This document shows positions 43,671 to 55,656 of a DNA stretch of 64,000 nucleotides, piece after piece. Positions within the stretch are counted from its first letter, which is position 1, and each line of letters begins with the position of its first letter. Where the stretch lies: contig MU400592.1 in NCBI GenBank assembly GCA_022578965.1, positions 124,001 through 188,000 on the forward strand, written 5' to 3'. The position numbers and the translations under genes were made by a program. A model generated the notes under the pieces. That model saw only the letters and a program-made list of their open reading frames with translations, searched no databases and had not been told where the DNA came from. This DNA comes from Xylaria sp. FL1777. Its lineage: Eukaryota; Ascomycota; Sordariomycetes; Xylariales; Xylariaceae.

Positions 43671-45741
43671 ATGGAGGCTACACCACACCACGATACGGAA
43701 TTCTACACCCAGTCGCAGAATCCTGTATTACAGGGTAATTCACAGGTCATTATACATACTAGTCAGGACGTCGAAGAAGCTCAAACAATTCAAGAATTCG
43801 CCAGTGAAAGAGTTATAACTTATCAGCAGCAACATGATGTCGAGAAGAGGTCTGTCGACACTGTTGGAGCTGCCCCAAGTGAAGACGGGAAGAAGACTGA
43901 GAAGATTCAAAATCCAGCGCAAGACGATTTGGGAAATGGTGACGAAAATGGTGACCTTATCCGCTCTTCAACGGCAACAGGGATCGAATCAATCGAGTAC
44001 CCGAGCACTTGGAAAGCCACGTTACTCACTGTTGGACTATGTCTCGTTACCTTTGCGACTGCTGTCGACAATACAATCATCGGTATTTATCTCTTGTAAC
44101 CTCGAAGATGCAACACAGTGGACCGACTGACTTATGCAATTCACAGCAACCGCCATTCCTAGTATCACGGAAGAATTCCACTCGCTCAACGATATCGGCT
44201 GGTACGCGAGCTCGTATCTCTTGGCCAGCACAGCACTACAGCCGTCGTATGGAAAAGTTTACACCCACTTCAACATTAAATGGGTTTACCTTGCCGCACT
44301 GGTAGTTTTCGAAGTCGGATCGATCGTCGCAGCGACAGCTTCAAGTTCCATAGTCCTAATCATTGGTAGAGTTGTTGCAGGGCTAGGCGGGGGTGGGTTG
44401 ACATCTGGAGGCTCTACAATACTGACACAAGCTGTGCCTATTGAAAAGCGTGCTGTCTTTAACAGTGCTTTCGCCAGTACATTTGGGAGTAAGTATCGGC
44501 CTCCCTGAAACTTAGGTGCCATATAGAATACTAAGACTCCGAATTTAGTTGCATCAGTTGTCGGTCCACTCCTTGGAGGTGTTCTTACTGACAAGCTGTC
44601 CTGGAGGTGGGTGTCCTCCGATCTATATTATCCTAAACTCAAGTCTAACCTAACCCCTTGACAGGTGGTGTTTTTGGATCAATCTGCCGCTTGGAGGTGT
44701 CGCTTTTATTACTGTTTTATTTGTCTTCAGGCTACCCAGGCGAGCAAGATCGTCTTTATCGGTCAAAGAGCGCCTACAGAAGCTAGATATTTTGGGAGCC
44801 TCGTTTTTAGTTCCTGGAGTTGTTAGTCTCCTCTTGGCTCTCAATTGGGGTGGAATCGAGTATCCCTGGAAAGACTCGAGGGTTTGGGGAACTCTTCTCG
44901 GTTTTGGTCTTATTACGATAGTATTCATCGGGACGCAGCTCTATCGAGGTGAAGAGTGAGTAGAACTCTCGATGCCGTTATACTATAATACTGACTCAAT
45001 TTTAGTGCTACTATACCGCCACGGGTCATAGCACGGCGCGAAGTTTTCACCGGTGTATTCTTTCAAGCTATTTTTGCAATGGGACTTTATGGCCACTTTT
45101 ATTATCTGCCGTTTTACTTCCAGGTCGTGCAGGGGACGAGCGCGATGGACTCGGGCATAAGAACCATACCTTATGTCGCTGGTCTCTCACTTCTAGCCAT
45201 TTTTGCTGGGATAGCGGTGAGAATGGTCGGTTATTACGCTCCGCCCGCGTTATTTGGTTCGGCCGCTTTCACGGTTGGTGCAGGTTTGATGTACACATTG
45301 CAAGTCAATACATCGCAGCCCAAATGGATAGGATACCAAGTCCTAGCCGGCGGAGGCGCGGGTGCTGCTTTCCAGATGCCACTTTTGGCAGTACAGTCCT
45401 CGCTTCCAGAAAAAGAAGTTCCTACCGGTAACGCACTTGTTGGGTTTTTTCTGACACTGGGTTCCAGTATTGGTGTCTCTATTGCCCAGAACATATTTTC
45501 CAGCAGTCTTAGAACGGCGCTGGGTACTGTTAAAGGGATCGATCCGGAGGCGATCATCGCTGCGGGTGCCTCTGGAGCTCGAGGAGCTACACCGCCCGGC
45601 CTGCTGCCTGCTGTGTTGGAAGCCTATAACCGCGCAATCATGACAACCTTCATTTACCCAATAGCAACGGGAGGACTAGGGTTCGTTATAACCCTGTTTT
45701 GGAGATGGAAGTCGTTAAAGAGCAAGAAGGAGCTTCAGTAA
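43671..45741 (+). CDS. MFS drug:H+ antiporter-type transporter, probable metabolite exporter
   Basis: Five exons: 43671-44082, 44147-44488, 44549-44606, 44665-44955, 45006-45741, 612 aa, phases consistent. An acidic and polar N-terminal tail of about 115 residues precedes the first membrane segment. Motif C-like and other DHA features are visible: [16 protein letters not shown] in TM1, then [31 protein letters not shown] (motif B), SVVGPLLGG (antiporter motif C) and [13 protein letters not shown]. The hydrophobicity pattern fits the 14-TM DHA14 group that includes many secondary-metabolite exporters. It sits at the right end of the cluster, next to P450-3. Likely plasma-membrane export or self-protection. 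The substrate is inferred from context only. Confidence 0.95.
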
Positions 45742-47189
45742 CAGAACTATCTACACATTTGATACCTAACACCCCAAGATTATGTACAATATATACTCAC
45801 CTGCTTTTCGCTGTGTGAGATGTATCTTGAGGACTCAGTCATGTGATAGACAATGTTAGAGTGGAATTGACTGGATATCTTTGGCCAAAGCCTGAAAAGA
45901 TTTAAGATTCTCACGAAGCTCATGTTATCTAAATCACAACTTCAAATTTGTCTATCACTAAGAATTTGGTTTAGTTGACCAAATTGTGCCTTTAAAATCT
46001 TGAAGGTCTTGATCGCGGCTATTGAAGCTGAATAGTGTTAAGGGGCACACTAGCCCCTGAGGGATTGACTAGGCTTAGTCATACTGCCCTAGGTGATATA
46101 TTAAGGTGTAGTATGCTATGAAGGTGGAAGATTGAAGGTCTGGCTTTACATACCAAAATCCAGCAGCGAGGCAACTGGGCATCCGCTGGCCATACGCCAG
46201 AACCCCTTATAGGCGCGATCAAATTGCCGGGCAATGAACGGCCTTGCTGGCCTCAACAAGTCCAGTGATCTCTATAACGGTCTTCATAGCCTTCGCGGGA
46301 TATGGGTCGAGGGCCTGAAGCGAAGGACTGTACGGAAAGGTCTGTTGTGAGGGGTCTGTAGCAAAAGGTGCGTACGCAGGGGCCGAAGGTCTGTATGGAC
46401 CACACGACGCAACAATATGATAACGTAGTTTGCATAGCCTATAAGGAAAATATTGGAACGGGTGGCGATGCAGCATATTCCTTGGATTGAAGATTGTTCA
46501 TTGGTTCTCTTATGTTCAGCTTTTCAATCGGGCAGCAAAGCAGAATCTGCATGCTACCCACCTGTGCCAGGTTCTGTGGCACCAAATGAAGCAAATGCCT
46601 TATTTTATGCCTTAAAAACAGAATTGAAGCCTTCCCCAACCAAGAGAAAGATTTAATAGATATACCGTACTGCGGCAATGGAAGCTAGCCTAGATCCTGG
46701 GTAATCTTCGCGCGTGAAGCTGCTATTTTACTCTATATAGAACTCCAGTTAGAAACCCCTAGTACTTTATCATAAAGCAATCCAACTACTCCTCTTTATA
46801 CTCTACCGTATCCTGTTTCGAGTTACTACTAACCCTCTGGATCAAATTCATTGATTGCCTAGCCTTATCTTTCTACTCGCCTTCTATAAAATAGCCGCAT
46901 CTGCAATGCCTTCAACTTACTTGGATGGTCTAGATGTCATCACCACCACAGCCGCTGATGTCCACCTTGACAAGAATACGCTCGAGGCGCTCGATAGGTG
47001 CCGTGACATATCAAGCCTTTGTTGGGACTAATCTGAAGACGTCACCTTAGAATATGTCAGGTCACATGACCTAGCACCTAGCCCATAGCCCCACAATATG
47101 TGTACTATAGCCCACCACTTCGTAGGCCAGACCTTCGGCTAGCCACTTAGCTAGTCTTATCACACTTTCAAGTTCTAACTATTACAAAA
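45742..47189. other. Cluster right flank before the AT-rich block
   Basis: About 1.45 kb without a convincing gene. At 46219-46476 a minus-strand open stretch encodes imperfect Tyr/Pro/Ser-rich repeats and could be a gene remnant. At 46906-47031 a 41-codon frame follows a TATAAA box (listed separately). Composition drops sharply to AT-rich at about 47.19 kb. Confidence 0.45.
46906..47031 (+). pseudogene. Possible truncated gene start at the edge of the AT-rich block
   Basis: A 41-codon frame from ATG 46906 to TAA 47029-47031, with TATAAA about 20 bp upstream. The peptide (MPSTYLDGLDVITTTAADVH and onward) is not low-complexity and could be the N-terminus of a larger enzyme cut off by the neighbouring island. 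I do not recognise the family with confidence. It may equally be a chance frame. Confidence 0.25.
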
Positions 47190-47796
47190 TACACAATATA
47201 TTAAGCTTTATTTAATACTAGTACGCTTTTTGCCTTTTATTAGTGCTTTTGTTATTTATAATATAATAGCTAGCAATTATTTTAGCGTTTTTGTTTGTTA
47301 AAACGGTTTAATATAACTTTAATTAGCTATTTTTAAATCTAGAGATCTTTTTTGCTAAGCTTTAAAACTAGTAATTAGAAATTTTTTAACTGCAGCTTTA
47401 TTATTTACTAAAACTTAGATTTTATTTAAAACTAGTTAAGTATAACTTAAAAATAATATTAACTTAAACTAAAAAACAGTAATATTACTACTAAATTAAC
47501 AAGCTATAATTAATTAAAAGATTTTTTAACCTTTAATAAAGTTATTTTAATGCTTGCTTTATTATTTGTAGCTTTTATTATTTAAAACCTTTAAAAACAA
47601 TACTTAAGCTTTTTAAAATATAATTATATTTATTACTACTATTAATAAAACTAAAAAAGTTTTTAAATTGTTTTTAAAACTTTAAAGAACAATTTATATT
47701 TAAAGCTTAAGCTAAATTTTAATAAGCTTAATTAATTGCTTTATTTTTTTTTTCTGCTTTTTTATTTTAATTTATAGTTTTTATTGCTAATAATTA

Positions 47797-47989
47797 TGTC
47801 ATAATTAAGCTACTTAGGTACCTTAGCACATATCACAGGTTACATGTATATATGGGATATTCTTTTTATACTTATTTCATAGAAGTTTTTTTTCTTTTTT
47901 AAGCTTTAGTTTTATTAAATACTTACTATAAAACTAGAAATATATTAACTATTATATTTAACCTTTAATGCTTTATACCTTTTGTAATA
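47797..47989 (+). repeat. 5' LTR
   Basis: 193 bp, starts TGTCATAATTAAGC, ends TTTTGTAATA where the right copy has GTAACA. By eye count about 29 positions differ from the right LTR and every one is a C/T or G/A transition, with no insertion or deletion. It retains more of the original C and G in its first 80 bases (for example GGTACC and TATGGGAT). Confidence 0.9.
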
Positions 47990-50900
47990 ATTTTAAAGCT
48001 TTTTAAAATAAGGTTATTTATAATACTTTATTATACTACGGAATAATTAAACATTAACTAACTATATAAGCTAGTGCTATTTTTAATAGCTTTTTTTTAA
48101 AATAAACTTTAATAATAAACTAAGAACGAACTTAGTATAAATTATTTTTAGAACTAAGCTTAAGTAAACAATAATTATTTAGTGCTTTAAGTGCTAATAC
48201 TTAACTATTGTAAATATAAATTGCATAGCTTTTAGCTAAAATTAAAAAGCTAAAGCAGTAAGTTGCGCAACAAAAAAATAAAAGCAAACAAGTTGCTTTA
48301 AAATTAAAAATAGCTTGTACTACTTTTACTTTATAATTAAGTAAATAAAAAAACTAAAAAACAATATTTTTAAAAAAACAAAAGAACTTTTTAAACCTTA
48401 AAAAACAATTTTGCAACTTAGGTTAAAAATAAAGACATAAAAATCTTAGTAATAATAACAACCTTTTATTCTTTAGCTTTAATAAAAAGTATAATTAAAA
48501 AAAACCTAAATATTAATTATGTTAAAATTACTTATATTATTATTAGCGCTATTTATTTAAAAATGCTAATTTTAGTTAACTATTAAAGTTTAATTATAAC
48601 TTTTTTAGCATAAAATTTACTTATTAATACTAGCTAAAGTAAGTAAAAAAACTTTAAACTATTTTTAAAAAAGCTAATTAAAAATTTTGTTGCAATAAAA
48701 ACAAGATTTTATATACGTATAACAATATAAATTAAAACTATAAAAATGCTTATTAATTAGCATTATAAAAGTTATTAACTTTAAAAAAAAAACAATTTAA
48801 AATTAATTAAAAGGTATTTTTAAATTAAACTAAAACTTTGCTTAAGCAGTTTGCTTTTTTATAAGCTAACATAAACATATAATTAAAACAAACAAATTAA
48901 CAAGCTAACTAAAACTTAAAATTATTTAATTAATACTTTATTAATATTAAACTTTAAAATATTTACTAAAATAAAAGCAAAAAAGCTTTGTTATACTACT
49001 AAAAACTAAGTGTACTACTTTAATAAAAGCTAATAAATTATTATAACTTATTATTAACTATATAAGCTAATATAATTAATGTTATATAATAACGCTAAAA
49101 ACTAATAACTAAAAAATAATGTTTAAACTATAGTAAAAAAAAACCAAAGTTAAATATTACCTAAATTATTAGTAAATTAACCTTAAATACTAAGCAAAAC
49201 TAAACTAATAATCAATATATTAATATTAGCTGCAAAAACAATAATATTAGTTTTAATAGTTAGAACTATTTTTATAAAAGCAATAATTATAATAATAGCT
49301 ATAATAATAATAACTAAAAATTTTATAAAAGCAATAATAGCTATAAAAGCTAAAACTAATACTATAAAAGCAATAATAATAAAAGTTATAGCTAGTATTA
49401 AAACTAAAAATATATAAACAACTAAAGTAATAATAATAATATTTATACTTCGAAAAACTATTATATTTTTAAAACCTTTTTAAATTAACTTTAAAACAAT
49501 AATAAAAGTAGTTTAAATTTAAACTTTTATAAAAACTTTACTTGCTATAACTATAAATAACTTAGTTATATTACTTTTAATTACCTTTAGCTTAAAAGTA
49601 ATAATAATAATAGTAATAATAAAAACAATAAATTTAATAGTTATACTAGCTATAATAATAATACTACTTAAAAACGAACTATTTAAAAAATCTAAATAAA
49701 TAAAAATTAAAACATAAATAAAAAAAACTAAAAACAGCAATTAAAGTTTTATATACTTTTTTTATAAAAGTTATAATATTATAACTTAAAAAACAAGTAA
49801 TAAGCTTAGTATTAATTATATTAGCTATAAGTTTTAAGCTAAAATTATTACTTTATATATTTATTTTATGCTGTTTTTATACTTTTTATACTATTTATTT
49901 TATTAGCTTTATAAAACTATTTGTTAAAACTTATGTTAATTTTAATTTATATGCTAAATATAACTATATTAGTTTTATTTTTGCTTTTTATTATAAATTA
50001 TAGCAAGCACTTTTTTATATATTTATATTATAGCATATTATTAAAAATAGATTTTTTACTTATAAAGCTTATTAAGTTATTTATAAATTAACTAATAGTT
50101 ATAGTATTATTTGCAGAATTAAGCATGCATATATAACTATTAACTATAATTATTGCCTTAAAAGCAGCTTTTTTTTACTATTTTAAACTACTTTAAAAAA
50201 TAAAAAGATTATACTAAATTTAAGCATTAATTAATAGTTTTTTAAATTATGCTGCTTTTAAATAAAAATATTTAGCTTAACTAAGTTTATAAAAGCTTAT
50301 TAAAATTAAGCTTATTGCTATACTATTATTTAACTATTTAAACTTATATAGCTTAAAAAGTTAAAAAAAAGCTTTAGTTATTTTAATTTTATAATAATTT
50401 TAAAAAAGTTTTATAACTTATTTAAGTTTTTTAATACTAGTAAAACAAACATATTGCTATAATTAAAGCAAGAAAACCTTGCTATTAAGCTAAAAAAAAA
50501 CATAGTTATACTTTATTTTTTTATATATTTATTAGCTTAAAATAAGCTAAAAAAACTATAAAAATAGCTTAATAAAATGTTAAAAGCAAAAAAAATTAAA
50601 AAGTTTATTAGTTTTATTAGCGCTTTAATTCTTTTTATACTTAAAAAAAATAAAAGCTTATGTTTATATATAAACTATAAAAAACTTAATTAAGTTATGT
50701 ATAAAAATTAATATATTTTACTACTTATTTTAAAACTGCTTAATAAAATCTTAAAAGCTAAAATTTTTAGCAAAATTAACTTTAAAAATGTTTATTATTG
50801 CTTATATATTTAAAAAAAAAATAAATAAAAAATAGCGTTTTATATATGCTATAATTACTATAAATTTTTAGTTATACTTATAGGTTTATTAAATGTTTTT

Positions 50901-53900
50901 GCTACTTTTTAAAGTTACATATAAAAAGTACTTAATAATATAATAAATATATTTTGTATTATATATTTTAATAATATGCTTATTTTTTTCTTAAATAAAA
51001 ATTCTTATATAAAATATGTTTAAAACATTATTAAAAAGCTATAAAAAGTAAAACTATATACTAAGTTATTTAAGTACTAATTTTATTAAAAAAAAATTAA
51101 ATTTTTAAGTTATATTATTTTTAGCTAAAAAATTAAAATAAACTTTTTATATATAAACATTATTTAGTAATAGCTTATATTAAATATTTATTAAGCGTTA
51201 TAACAATTTTTAAAGTTTTGCAATTTTTATTGTTATTTTATAAACAAGTATTTTTATATTATTACGCTTTTATTTAAGTATTTAAAAAAAGACGTAATAA
51301 AAACAAAAAAAAGTTAAATTTTTTTAAATAGTTTTAAAAAAAAAGCTTTTAAAAACTTTTAAAATATATTTAAGCAAGCTATTTTTTTTATATATTTTAA
51401 CCTCAAAAAACAAATATTGCTAAAAACTAATTTTTTTAAAGTAGCTTTTGCAAAAAATTTATTTTAGCAAAATAATTAAAGCATTTTTAAACTAGTTATG
51501 TTTTATTTTTAAAAGCTATTTAAAAAAAAAATGCAGTATAATATGCTTAACTAAAAAATGCTTACAATAATAAATTATTTTAAGCATTAGTAGCATTATT
51601 TATAAAAAAACAATTTATTAATTAAAATATTAATTAATTATACTAACTTTTAAGCATTTATAAAAACGTTAAAGCTTAATAAAAAGCAAGCTTATTAATA
51701 TTTATTATTAGCTTTTTTTAACTTTATTATTAAATATTAAGCAAGCAAAAAAAATAAAGCTAATTTTTTTTTATGCTGTTTTAATTATATAGCTATTTTG
51801 CTTAATAATATTAATATTTTTTTAACGTTAAAAAAAAAAGTTATAATAATACAACAAATTAAAGTTTTTAATTTATATTTTAGTACTTAAGCTAAAGCTT
51901 TATACTTTAAAGCTATATTTACTAAAAAAGCTCTTTTTATTTAAATAGTTATATATTTGCATATATAAATAGCTGCAAGCTTAAAAAAATTAAAAAATTT
52001 AAAAGCTTTTAAAAAGCTAAAAAACTTTATTTAAAAGGTTTAAAAAAAAAACCTTAAATGCTATATAATTATAAAACAATTAAAAGCAAAAAAGCTTATA
52101 AATCTTTAATAGTTAATAAAAAAATCTTTAGTTTACTACAGAAATAAAATCTATATTTTTTTTAAAAAAGCTATATATTTTTAACTTATTAAACTATATT
52201 ATAATAATTTTTTAGCTAAACATTTTAACTAAAGCTATACTTTAGAACTATTATAATAAAAGTTTTATTAAAGCAATATAAAACTAAATGTTAAAAAATA
52301 TGTACAAAGCTATATAATTTGCTTTAAAACTAAAGCAAAACATTACTAAAAATATAGTAAATTTAATGCTTTATTAATACTTAATAAACTTATATAAAAG
52401 CTATTTATAAACTTTATTATAGGTTTACTAAAAACTTTCTATAAAAAAAAACTAGTTAATATTATTTTTATTATTATAAATAAATTTACTAAGCTTATAT
52501 ATTTATTTTTAGTTAATATTACTATAATTTTAGTTAAGCTAGCAGTTTTATTTTACTATAAAATTAAATATATTTATAGTAGCTTAAAAAGCATTATTTT
52601 TAATAAAAGCTCTATTTTTACTAGCTAATTCTAGTTTAATTTATATTATTACTTAAAAGTTAAACAAAAGCTTTTAGTAGTATTTTACTTTAAAACTAAT
52701 AAACAAACAAAATAAATAAACCAAGTAATTAAAAACTATTTTAAGTGCTTTATAAATAATAAATAAACTAATTAGCTTTAACTTTTATTTTAAGCTTTTT
52801 TTGCTATAAATTCTGCTATTAATTCTATAATTAAACAATTACTTTTTAAAGCTTTATATAGTTATATGCTAAAATTCCGTTTGTTTATTAAAAACAACTT
52901 TACATTAAAAAAAATTCTAGCTATATAAAAACATTTTAATAAGTTATAAACTATTAAAAACAAAATAACAAAGCAATAATAAATTATAACTAATAAATAT
53001 ATAAAATACTATAACAATAAACATAAACTTATAACTTTTAAAACTAAAAACTTAGTAATATTATTAATAAAAAATATTAAGTTTAAAAATAAAAAGTTAG
53101 CGCTTAAGTTTATTAAACCTTTTTAAATTCTTTTTATAGTTAGTTTATAAGCATATTATATTAGTTTTTTAAAACAATATAACTATTTTTATTTTGTTTT
53201 CTTAATTTAGCTGCTTAAGCTTTAAAAAACTAAACATAAGTATAATTTGCTTATATTAAACCTTAAAAATAAGTTAAAAAAATAAAAAGTTAAAAATATA
53301 ATAAATAAAATAACTTATAATAAAAAAAAATATTATTTTATTAAGTAAAAAAGCTAGTTAATTAAATATAATTAATAAGTATTTATTATTAATATTATAG
53401 CTTTTAAAGCAATTAAAAACTTTGAAAAATGCTTAAATTACAAAAAAAAAGCAAAGCTATTAAACTAATAAAATAATATTAATTAATTATTAATTTAGCT
53501 ATAAATTAAAGCTTAAATACGTTATATATATTAACTAGTTATTTTTTTGTTTTTAATTACGTAATAAAAATTATATTTATTGCTTTAAGTTTTAAAATAC
53601 TTATGTTTTACTAATAAGCTATACGCAAAAATGCTACAAACAAATTATAATATTTTTATAAAAAAGCTTTAAAATATTAATTATTAAACTTTAAAACATT
53701 TTTATATTAAAAAAAGCTAACTAAATATTTTTATTTATGCTTATTAGCAATAATTAATATAGCTTTATATATATTTTTCTTAAAAAAAATAAAAGCAGCT
53801 TTTTAAACTGCATATTTATAGTTTAAGATTTGCACTTTAAGTATAGTTAAACAAGCATACTGCTAGCATTAAAAATAGTTTTAATTTTGTTAAAAAACCT

Positions 53901-55168
53901 TATAAAATTAATTTAAATAAAGCTATTTATAATGCTTATATAAAAAGGCTTAATAGCTTAATAAACTAAAAATTTGCGCTTTATTATTAAGTGTTTATAT
54001 TTAATACAATATTTTTGCATTATTAATTATTAGCTAAACTTTATATAAAATAAAAACAAAACAACTTATCTTTACGTTGTTAACTTTGTTAATTAATTAA
54101 AACTAAGCTTTATAAATTAATAAAAAACGCAGAAATGCCTTTAAAAAGCAAAACTATATAGCTATAAAGTTAACATAATAATTGTTTAAAGTTTTTTAAA
54201 TAATAGTGCAATTTTTATTTATAATAACTTTTTTATAGTTGTTTTTTTAAAAAATAAAAAAATAAATAAACTAGTTTAATAATTTTTAAATGCGCATTAT
54301 ATTAAAATATAATATAATAAACAGCTAACCTATTAATAAAACTAATTTAAAATAAATATAAATTAACTTATAAGCTTGCATAAAATATAGCTGTTTATAT
54401 AGCTTATATAAGCTATTACTTTTAAGTTTTTAAATTTGCAAACTATATTTAAAAGCAAGCTATTTTTTAGCTAAAATGCTTTTTTAAAACGCTTAAAATA
54501 AAGCTAATATATTAATAAACTATTTAGAACTATTGCTTTTTTAATAGTTTTATACTTTTTGTTTTTAGCTTTAGTAGTTTGTTTGCAAAATTTATAAACA
54601 AAAATTACAATAAAAATAAGCTAACGCTTAAACAGCATAAAAACTTTAATATTTGCATTAAAATCAAACTTATTTTTTGCGTTATTTATATTATTATTAT
54701 GCAAACTAGCATTTAGATTTTCCTTAAAATTTATAAAATTAAAATTATTTTTATTTTTATTTTTATTCTTTTTTTTTTAACCTGTAAAAAGCTTAATAGT
54801 ATTTATATTTTTATTAAAATTAAAGCTATTTCGAAAAAAAAGCAAACCGCTAAAACTTTTATTTTTATTACTAGAATTATTAAACTTTTAGCAAAAAAGT
54901 TCGTTAAAGTTTTGTTTTATAATAAAATTAAACTTATCTTTAAATAAATTTAAGCATAAAGCAAATTGCAATAATTTTTCGCGTTTATATTTACAACTAT
55001 AGCTTTAATTATAACTGCGTTTATATATATTACTTCTAACTACTATAAGTTTAAACAAGATAATTATAATACAAATAGTAATTAAAAAAAAAGCAAAAAA
55101 AATATAAAATAAGTATAAAAATAGCAGTAATAAAATGTATAGCTAAAACTAATTGTTTAGCAGCAGCT

Positions 55169-55205
55169 AAAAAAAAAAAAAAGAAAAAAAAAAAAAAAAA
55201 AAAAA
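55169..55205. repeat. Long A-rich homopolymer
   Basis: About 37 bases of A interrupted by one G, inside the retrotransposon just upstream of its right end. It is probably a former purine-rich coding or polypurine stretch fixed as A. Its length is prone to sequencing error. Confidence 0.85.
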
Positions 55206-55463
55206 CATATAGCAATAAAAGTATAAACGCAAAACCTGCTATAAATATAGCACAAAACAAACGTAATTTAACATATAAACATAAGCATAAATATATAAAT
55301 ACCTTAACTATTATACTATACAAGCATTTTATTTAACATACTATATTTATGCTTAATTACTTTATATTATTTTATTTTACTACTTATACTTAAAATTAAT
55401 TACTTTAATTAATTTTACTTATATATAAGTTAAAAACAACCTAATTAAAAAAAAAAAAATAGT

Positions 55464-55656
55464 TATTATAACTAAGCTACTTAAGTACTTTAGCACATGT
55501 TATAAGTTATATATATATATAAAATATCTTTTCTATACTTATTTTATAAAAGTTTTTTTCTTTTTTTAAGCTTTAGTTTTATTAAATACTTACTATAAAA
55601 CTAAAGATATATTAACTATTGTACTTAACCTTTAATGCTTTATACCTCCCGTAACA
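55464..55656 (+). repeat. 3' LTR
   Basis: 193 bp copy of the left LTR. Its own first two bases are TA, a TG to TA transition, while its end CCTCCCGTAACA is better preserved than in the left copy. An A13 polypurine-like tract precedes it, and the target duplication AATTA follows at 55657-55661. Confidence 0.9.

Larger units (their letters stand above)
47797..55656 (+). mobile_element. RIP-degraded LTR retrotransposon, complete by its ends (7.86 kb)
   Basis: Two 193-bp direct repeats (47797-47989 and 55464-55656) align without a gap. The outermost copies retain TG at the left end and CA at the right end. The 5-bp sequence AATTA stands immediately outside both (47792-47796 and 55657-55661), a perfect target-site duplication. 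An A13 tract at 55447-55459 lies four bases before the right LTR and is best read as a polypurine tract, which gives plus orientation. The 7.5 kb interior is so AT-enriched that no gag, protease, RT or integrase motif is readable, so Copia versus Gypsy cannot be decided. No primer-binding site is recognisable after the left LTR. The element is dead. Confidence 0.9.
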
